Source of the DNA: Tardiphaga sp.
GTDB taxonomy: Bacteria; Pseudomonadota; Alphaproteobacteria; Rhizobiales; Xanthobacteraceae
Length of the DNA stretch: 11,339 nucleotides
NCBI GenBank assembly: GCA_028290765.1
Contig: JAQGJF010001110.1
Coordinates: 1 to 11,339 of the forward strand
Direction of reading: 5' to 3'
In this document: piece by piece, positions 6,837 through 11,339 of the stretch
How positions within the stretch are numbered: the first letter of the stretch is position 1
How the letters are laid out: the number at the start of each line of letters is the position of its first letter
Notes under the pieces: generated by a model
Seen by the model: the letters and a program-made list of their open reading frames with translations, nothing else
The model's database searches: none
What the model was told of the DNA's origin: nothing
Program-made: the position numbers and the translations under genes

Positions 6837-7448
6837 TCAGCTTTTGACGGGTCGAGCCTTCAGGTCCTGATCCTCTCCCCAGCGGCGAATGTTGCCGACA
6901 TCGATCTCGAACAGGTCCAGCATGCGCCCCACGGTGTGATCCACCATCTCCTCGATCGACTCCGGCTTCGCATAGAACGCCGGCACCGGCGGCGCGATGA
7001 TCGCGCCGATGTCGGACAGCGCCGCCATGTTCCGGAGATGGCCGCCATGCAGCGGCGTTTCCCGCACCATCAACACCAGCCGCCGCCGCTCCTTGAGCGT
7101 GACATCGGCGGCCCGCGTCAGCAGCGTCGAGGTTACGCCGGTCGCGATTTCCGACATCGAGCGGATCGAGCACGGCGCGACGATCATCCCGGCGGTGCGA
7201 AACCCGCCGCTGGCGATCGCAGCCGCCATGTCGTCGATATCGTGGGTCGTGTGCGCGGCGGCCTTGACCTCCGCAATCTTGACCGTCGTCTCATAGGCAA
7301 ATGTCAACTCGGCGGTCTTCGACATCACCAGATGGGTTTCAACGCCTGAGTTGCGCAACAGCTGCAACACGCGCAGCCCATAGATCACGCCGGAGGCGCC
7401 GGAGATACCGACGATCAACCGGCGCTGGGCTGGAACTGTGGCCTTCAC
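6837..7448 (-). CDS. ubiX: UbiX/Pad1-type flavin prenyltransferase
   Basis: Makes prenylated FMN, the cofactor of UbiD-type reversible decarboxylases, by joining a dimethylallyl group to reduced FMN. The protein has 203 residues, normal for the family. Hallmarks are RLIVGISGASGVIYG (FMN loop), THLVMSK, APCSIRSM, LLTRAADVTLKERR (with the conserved Glu), RETPLHGGHL and PPVPAFY (with the conserved Tyr). The start is unclear. AAGGAG is ideally placed 7 bases before GTG 7448 but only 1 base from ATG 7454; the two choices differ by two residues. It is the first gene of a leftward operon with the TPR gene and diverges from an ABC importer across the twin operator. No UbiD homologue and no ubiquinone genes are nearby. 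A catabolic role in decarboxylating an imported acid therefore looks more likely than ubiquinone synthesis, but that is inference. Confidence 0.93.
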   Translation of the reverse strand: MKATVPAQRRLIVGISGASGVIYGLRVLQLLRNSGVETHLVMSKTAELTFAYETTVKIAEVKAAAHTTHDIDDMAAAIASGGFRTAGMIVAPCSIRSMSEIATGVTSTLLTRAADVTLKERRRLVLMVRETPLHGGHLRNMAALSDIGAIIAPPVPAFYAKPESIEEMVDHTVGRMLDLFEIDVGNIRRWGEDQDLKARPVKS

Positions 7449-7569
7449 CTGCATGCTCCTTGCGACCGTCGCTTCGGATCCAAACCGACCCGGAGAGCCG
7501 GGATCGCATTTGCCTCGCAATTAGACAATGGATGCCTATCATCTCCGCTGGCGCAAAGGCGACCGCTTT

Positions 7570-7610
7570 CCATTATGTCTAGACATTCGGTTTATGTCTA
7601 GACATAATGG
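7570..7610. promoter_or_regulatory. Twin-palindrome operator, HutC-type (GT-N-TA-N-AC)
   Basis: The 12-bp perfect palindrome ATGTCTAGACAT occurs at 7575-7586 and 7594-7605, with centres 19 bases apart. The pair is nested in a larger perfect inverted repeat: CCATTATGTCTAGACAT (7570-7586) is the reverse complement of 7594-7610, with a 7-base spacer. The core GTCTAGAC fits the published HutC-subfamily consensus GT-N-TA-N-AC, and a HutC-type regulator is encoded at 10599-11333. The element ends 18 bases before the importer ATPase start and lies about 120 bases upstream of ubiX, so it can control both directions. A degenerate outer half-site, TTAGACAATGG, lies at 7521-7531. No clear -35/-10 pair was found. 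Confidence 0.85.
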
Positions 7611-7628
7611 TTTGAACAGGCGTGCCCC

Positions 7629-8423
7629 ATGAATGATGCAGTGCTCTCGTTCGACGACATCCGGCAGGAGTTCCCCGCACCGGCGGGAAGCGCCGCCGTC
7701 CGCGTGATCGACGGCATCAACCTCGCAGTCGGCAACGGAAAATTCGTCGCGGTGATCGGACCCAGCGGCTGCGGCAAGAGCACGCTGCTGCAGATGGCCG
7801 CCGGCCTGCTGGCGCCGACGCGCGGCATGGTGCGCCACCGCGGCCGCGCCGTCACCGAGGTCAACCGGGAAGTCGGCTTCGTGCCGCAGCAGGCGCAATT
7901 GTTTCCCTGGAAGACATTGGCGGAAAACGTCGAGCTGCCGCTGCTGCTGCGCGGCGTTGCCGCCACCGAGCGCCGCCAGCGCGTCGCTTCGGCGCTCGAA
8001 TCCGTCGGCCTCACCGGGTTCGAGCAGTATTACCCCAACCAGCTCTCCGGCGGCATGCAGAAACGCGGCTCGATCGCCCGGACCCTGGTGTACCGCCCCG
8101 ACGTGATCCTGATGGACGAGCCGTTCGGCGCGCTCGACGCGCAGACCCGGATGGTGATGCAGGACGATCTGCAGATGTTGTCGCGCGACGCCGGCGCCAC
8201 CGTTTTGTTCGTCACCCACGATATCACCGAGGCGGTGCTGCTCGCCGACCATGTCGCGATCATGAGCCAGCGGCCGTCAAAGCTGCTCGCCAACATCGCG
8301 ATCGATCTGCCGCGGCCGCGCAACGTCTTCGAACCGTTCAAGAACGACGGTTTTGAGGCTGCCTATGATGCGGTCTGGACCGTGTTCCGGTCGCAGATCG
8401 GCATCCGGCAGCGAACCCATTGA
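7629..8423 (+). CDS. ABC importer ATP-binding protein, NitT/TauT (SsuB/TauB) type
   Basis: ATPase subunit of 264 residues that drives import through the permease encoded next. Motifs: Walker A GPSGCGKST (44-52), Q-loop around VPQQAQLFPW (85-94), signature LSGGMQKRG (139-147), Walker B VILMDEP (159-165), D-loop GALD (167-170) and switch His197 in FVTHD. Sequence style (LFPWKTLAENVELPL, DEPFGALDAQTR) places it with the nitrate/sulfonate/taurine ATPases. AGG lies 8 bases before the ATG, a weak ribosome site, and the operator lies just upstream. It is first of three genes, with only 16 bases to the permease, so the importer is one transcript. The transported compound cannot be read from this subunit. 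Confidence 0.95.
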   Translation: MNDAVLSFDDIRQEFPAPAGSAAVRVIDGINLAVGNGKFVAVIGPSGCGKSTLLQMAAGLLAPTRGMVRHRGRAVTEVNREVGFVPQQAQLFPWKTLAENVELPLLLRGVAATERRQRVASALESVGLTGFEQYYPNQLSGGMQKRGSIARTLVYRPDVILMDEPFGALDAQTRMVMQDDLQMLSRDAGATVLFVTHDITEAVLLADHVAIMSQRPSKLLANIAIDLPRPRNVFEPFKNDGFEAAYDAVWTVFRSQIGIRQRTH

Positions 8424-8439
8424 GCGCGGAGGTCACGCC

Positions 8440-9288
8440 ATGAACGACCTCGCCACCATTGCCGGCCAGCCCGGCGCCGCCGCGACATCGGCCGCAAGGC
8501 GGCGATCGCTTGCCGGCAAAGCGGGGCGTGGTCTGGTGACGCTGCTGCCGGGCCTCGCGCTGCTGGCGTTCTGGCAATGGTCATCGGGCCGCCTGATCAA
8601 GGAAATCTACGTCAGCAAGCCCACCGCCGTGGCGGCGCGGCTCTATGAACTGTTCGCGTCCGGCGAGATCTATCCGCATCTGTGGACCACGGGCCAGGAA
8701 CTGGTGCTGGGCTATGTGATCGGCGTCGCCGGCGGAATTCTGGGCGGCTATGCGCTCGGTCGCTCGCCGCGCCTCGCCAGGATCTTCGAGCCCTATGTGA
8801 TGGCGTTTTACGGCATACCCAAGATTGCGCTGGCGCCGCTGTTCATCATCTGGTTCGGCATCGGTATCGGATCGAAGGTGGCGCTGGCCTCGATCATGGT
8901 GTTCTTCCTGGTGTTCTACAACGTCTATACCGGCGTGCGCTCCGTCGACCGCGAGTTGGTCAACCTCACGCTGGTGATGGGCGCTAACCAGCGTCAGCTG
9001 ACTTACCATGTGTATCTCCCCGCGGCTGCGCCCTACGTGCTGCTCGGCATGCGCATGGCGGTGCCCTACAGCGTCATCGGCGTGATCGTCGGCGAATTCA
9101 CCTCGTCGGTGCAGGGCCTGGGACTCTTCATCCATGAAGCCTCCTCGACCTACGATCCGGCCGGCGTGTTCGCCGGCATCGTCATCCTGCTGGCTTTCGT
9201 GGTCGTCGCCAATTTCCTGGCCGGCCGGCTGGAACGGCGCTTGCTTCGCTGGAAAACCCCGATGGCCCACGCCCCCAGCGACATCTGA
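8440..9288 (+). CDS. ABC importer permease, NitT/TauT (SsuC/TauC) type
   Basis: Inner-membrane permease of 282 residues. A polar N-terminal 30 residues precede a first membrane segment (GLVTLLPGLALLAFWQW, 31-47). Further segments lie near 88-106, 128-144, 147-166, 208-220 and 243-261, giving about six, typical of the family. The EAA loop that docks on the ATPase is near 172-194, with the diagnostic GA-N-Q (181-184) and YLP (192-194). ATG at 8440 is chosen for its GGAGG 7 bases upstream; the frame is open further back but overlaps the ATPase gene. It sits in the middle of the ATPase-permease-binding protein operon. Confidence 0.95.
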   Translation: MNDLATIAGQPGAAATSAARRRSLAGKAGRGLVTLLPGLALLAFWQWSSGRLIKEIYVSKPTAVAARLYELFASGEIYPHLWTTGQELVLGYVIGVAGGILGGYALGRSPRLARIFEPYVMAFYGIPKIALAPLFIIWFGIGIGSKVALASIMVFFLVFYNVYTGVRSVDRELVNLTLVMGANQRQLTYHVYLPAAAPYVLLGMRMAVPYSVIGVIVGEFTSSVQGLGLFIHEASSTYDPAGVFAGIVILLAFVVVANFLAGRLERRLLRWKTPMAHAPSDI

Positions 9289-9316
9289 AACCAACCGATC
9301 CGAACAGGAGCCCAGC

Positions 9317-10357
9317 ATGCGTTCAATCCACGGTCTGACCCGCGCGGCGGCCCTTGCGGTGATATTGTCTTTGGTTCCAGCGCTGGCGTCGGCCCAGCAG
9401 ACCGTCCGCATCGCGCAGGGGTTTGCGTCGTTGAGTTTCCTGCCGGTGTGGGCCGCCCGCGCCCTGAACACGTTCCCGGCTGAAGGCCTGGCGGCGACCG
9501 CGATCGTCTCGCCCGGCGGCGATCCGGCCGCGCTCGCCGCATTGGACGCCGGTGACGTCGACCTCGCCGCCGTCGGCACCGAATCCGCGCTGCGCGCGGT
9601 GGCCAAAGGCCAGCCGTTCGAGATCGTCTATAGCCTGATGTCGAAGGTGACGCTGGAAGTGGTGGTCGCGCCGTCGTTCCTGGAGAAGGCCGGCGTCAAG
9701 CCGGGCGATCCGTTGCCCAAGCGCATCGCCGCGCTGAAGGGCGCCACCATCGGCGTCGGCGCCATCGGCGGCACCCAGGAAACCGCGGCGCGCTGGCTGG
9801 CGGCCAAGGGCGGACTGGATCCGAAGACCGACATCAAGATCGCACAGGTCGGCAGCCCGGTCGCGCTGCAGGCAGCACTCGAGAATAAGCGCATCGACGC
9901 CTTCGTGCTGTCACCGCCGGAAGGATACCTCGCAACAAAGTCCGGCGCCGGCACCATCCTGATTTCGCTCGGCGACGAGTTTCCGTTGCTGGCCAACCAG
10001 CCCTATCTGGTGCTCGTCGCCAAGAAGCCGATCGACGACAAGACCTCGGAGCTGATCGTCAAGGCACTGCGCGCCATGCAGACGGCCAGCGCGGCGCTGG
10101 TCAAGGATCCCGAAGCCGGTGCCGCGGCGATCCAGAAGCAGTTCTTCGCCAAGGCCGATCCCGACGCCATCACGGCCGCCATCAAGTCTCTGAACAGCGG
10201 CGTCGCCAGCGGCGGCAGGCTCGACGTCGAGAATTTCCAGAACCAGTTGGTGTTCTCCAAGGAGGTCGGGACGAACTTCGGCAAGGAGTTCGATGCGGCA
10301 GCGTCGAAGGATGATTTGTGGACGAATAGTTTTGTGGAACGGGCGATGAAGAAATAA
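9317..10357 (+). CDS. ABC importer periplasmic substrate-binding protein, NitT/TauT (SsuA-like) type
   Basis: Secreted binding protein of 346 residues that captures substrate for the two preceding subunits. The signal peptide is residues 1-26 (hydrophobic ALAVILSLVPALA, cleavage ASA before Gln27). The mature part starts TVRIAQGFASLSFLPVWAARALN, the standard opening of SsuA/NMT1-type proteins. GDPAALAALDAGDVDLAAVGTES is the usual pocket-forming region and LKGATIGVGAIGGTQETAARW the second-lobe motif. AGGAG lies 6 bases before the ATG. It is last in the operon, 28 bases after the permease, and convergent with the regulator gene across a large inverted repeat. This class binds sulfonates, nitrate, pyrimidine precursors, aromatic acids and others. 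The HutC-type operator hints at an imidazole or related carboxylate, but nothing in the sequence proves a ligand. Confidence 0.93.
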   Translation: MRSIHGLTRAAALAVILSLVPALASAQQTVRIAQGFASLSFLPVWAARALNTFPAEGLAATAIVSPGGDPAALAALDAGDVDLAAVGTESALRAVAKGQPFEIVYSLMSKVTLEVVVAPSFLEKAGVKPGDPLPKRIAALKGATIGVGAIGGTQETAARWLAAKGGLDPKTDIKIAQVGSPVALQAALENKRIDAFVLSPPEGYLATKSGAGTILISLGDEFPLLANQPYLVLVAKKPIDDKTSELIVKALRAMQTASAALVKDPEAGAAAIQKQFFAKADPDAITAAIKSLNSGVASGGRLDVENFQNQLVFSKEVGTNFGKEFDAAASKDDLWTNSFVERAMKK

Positions 10358-10402
10358 GGCGGCGTCTTACGACAGTGGCGACTTGCGTGGTGACGAAGTG
10401 CG

Positions 10403-10583
10403 ATCCCTCCCCCTTGTGGGGTCCGATCGAGCTTTGCTCGATCGTGGTCGGCCGAGCGAAGCGGAGGCCGGGGTGGGGGTCCACACGCGCGATCCCATCG
10501 TTGCTTACCCCCACCCGACTGGCCTTCGGCCAGCCACCCACGATCGAGCGAAGCTCAATCGGACCCCACAAGGGGGGAGGGAT
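10403..10583. repeat. Large intergenic inverted repeat between convergent genes
   Basis: Left arm 10403-10447 and right arm 10538-10583 are reverse complements apart from one extra base in a C/G run and two mismatches. Inside, GGGTGGGGGT (10471-10480) pairs with ACCCCCACCC (10507-10516). Each arm has its own small hairpin: GATCGAGC/GCTCGATC with a 3-base loop at 10425-10443, and a one-mismatch copy at 10542-10560. It fills most of the 241-base gap between the binding-protein gene and the regulator gene and may act as a two-way terminator. It looks like a dispersed Bradyrhizobium-type intergenic repeat and shares GAGCGAAGC with the element at 2702. Confidence 0.8.
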
Positions 10584-10598
10584 AAGAAAGAGCCCGCC

Positions 10599-11333
10599 CT
10601 ACCCCGTCGGCGTAAACCGCGCGATCAGATCATAAAGCTGTCCGGGATGGGTGATCCGCACCGCGGTGATCGGCTCGCCGTTGCGCCAGGTGCGGCGTTC
10701 GATCACCAGGCAGGCGGTGCCGGGCTCGATTTTCAGATCGGCCGCGACGCTCTTGTCGGCATTGCAGGCGGTGATGCGATGCTCGGCTTCGGTCCAGGGC
10801 ACATGGCCGACCAGCCAGGTGTTGGGCGGCGTGGTCGAAAAATCCTGCTTTTGCGCGTCGGGCACCGCCTGCAGGTTGATCAGCCGATCCTCGATCGCGA
10901 ACGGCTGGCCTTCCGCTTCATGCCGGCAGCGCAGCGCCATGACCTGTGTTCGGGCTCCGACGCCAAGACGCGCTTTGTCCGGCGCCGAAGCGGATCGCTT
11001 GCGCAGGTCGAGCAGCCGATAGCCATAGCGTTCGCCGCGTTTCTCGACCTCCGCTTTCAAATCGGGAATCTGCAGGATGGCGGATTGCACCCGCGGTCGC
11101 GACACGAAACTCCCGGCCCGGCGCCGGCGCACCACCAGGCCGGCCTCGGCGAGCGCGGACAGCACCTTGTTCACCGTCATGCGCGAGCACGCATAGGTCT
11201 CCATCAATTCGTGCTCGAACGGCACGCGGTGCCCGGGCGGCCAGGCGCCGGACATGATCCGGGCTTCGAGGTCGTTGCGGATGCGCTGATAGAGCGCCGC
11301 CGTCTTCACGCCCGGTTTCGGTTCCAAGCTCAT
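10599..11333 (-). CDS. hutC: HutC-type GntR-family transcriptional repressor (histidine utilisation repressor)
   Basis: Cytoplasmic regulator of 244 residues. Residues 12-80 are a GntR winged helix: LYQRIRNDLEARIMSG, then FEHELMETYACSRMTVNKVLSALAEAGLVVRRRRAGSFV with the recognition helix at SRMTVNKVLSAL. Residues about 85-244 form the UTRA ligand domain, ending LVIERRTWRNGEPITAVRI and LIARFTPTG, endings I associate with alphaproteobacterial HutC. HutC proteins repress histidine catabolism and release DNA when urocanate binds. No hut enzyme gene is in the window; such genes could lie to the right. The only operator of the right type seen here is the twin palindrome at 7570-7610. ATG at 11333 is only 6 bases from the window edge and no ribosome site is visible, so the start is provisional; GTG at 11309 is an alternative. 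Confidence 0.9.
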   Translation of the reverse strand: MSLEPKPGVKTAALYQRIRNDLEARIMSGAWPPGHRVPFEHELMETYACSRMTVNKVLSALAEAGLVVRRRRAGSFVSRPRVQSAILQIPDLKAEVEKRGERYGYRLLDLRKRSASAPDKARLGVGARTQVMALRCRHEAEGQPFAIEDRLINLQAVPDAQKQDFSTTPPNTWLVGHVPWTEAEHRITACNADKSVAADLKIEPGTACLVIERRTWRNGEPITAVRITHPGQLYDLIARFTPTG

Positions 11334-11339
11334 GCGGCC

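Noticed and set aside
7449..7520. N-terminal extension of ubiX from TTG 7520
   Set aside because: The extra residues do not resemble the family, whose members begin just before RLIVGISGASG, and no ribosome site is visible.
7500..7628. Exact -35/-10 promoters for ubiX and the importer
   Set aside because: No pair with acceptable spacing and match could be found by eye, so only the operator is reported.
7539..8252. A 237-codon open frame on the - strand
   Set aside because: It is antisense to the ABC ATPase and runs over the operator; no protein-like motif.
8581..9606. A 341-codon open frame on the - strand
   Set aside because: It is antisense to the permease and binding-protein genes, rich in Arg/Ala/His, with no motif. 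High GC often leaves such frames open.

Overview
The window looks like chromosome from a GC-rich alphaproteobacterium, most likely Bradyrhizobium or a close Rhodopseudomonas-type relative. The reasons are uniformly high GC at third codon positions, family-level resemblance of the proteins, and intergenic repeats with GGTGGGC and GAGCGAAGC cores. This is judgement from reading, not a database match. There are no rRNA or tRNA genes, transposases or CRISPR arrays.

Left part (1-2689, + strand): the 3' part of a PQQ-dependent alcohol dehydrogenase, then a small secreted cytochrome c, then a family 3 periplasmic binding protein that overlaps the cytochrome by 4 bases. This is the order of a xoxF-xoxG-xoxJ-like periplasmic alcohol oxidation unit. 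The dehydrogenase has the extra Asp (D-Y-D) associated with lanthanide-dependent enzymes. A hairpin/T-run and a second GGTGGGC hairpin close the unit.

Middle (2799-5056): a small lysine/alanine-rich protein with a histone H1-like tail (- strand) is divergent from a 2-dehydropantoate 2-reductase-family oxidoreductase (+). Two small orphan genes of 68 and 81 codons follow. They share an almost identical GGGGGACAC ribosome-binding leader.

Right part (5095-11333): a UbiX-type flavin prenyltransferase and a 569-residue TPR-like protein form a leftward operon. A NitT/TauT-type ABC importer (ATPase, permease, binding protein) forms a rightward operon. The region between them carries a perfect 17-bp-arm inverted repeat built from two copies of ATGTCTAGACAT, which fits the known HutC-subfamily operator pattern GT-N-TA-N-AC. 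A HutC-type GntR repressor gene lies at the right edge, convergent with the importer and separated from it by a large inverted repeat.

The simplest reading is one HutC-controlled regulon. The repressor senses an imidazole or other small carboxylate, and derepresses the importer and the ubiX/TPR operon from the shared operator region. The UbiD-type decarboxylase that UbiX would serve is not in the window. Family assignments and the operator geometry are well supported. The substrate, the role of the TPR protein and the link to histidine/urocanate catabolism are inference.
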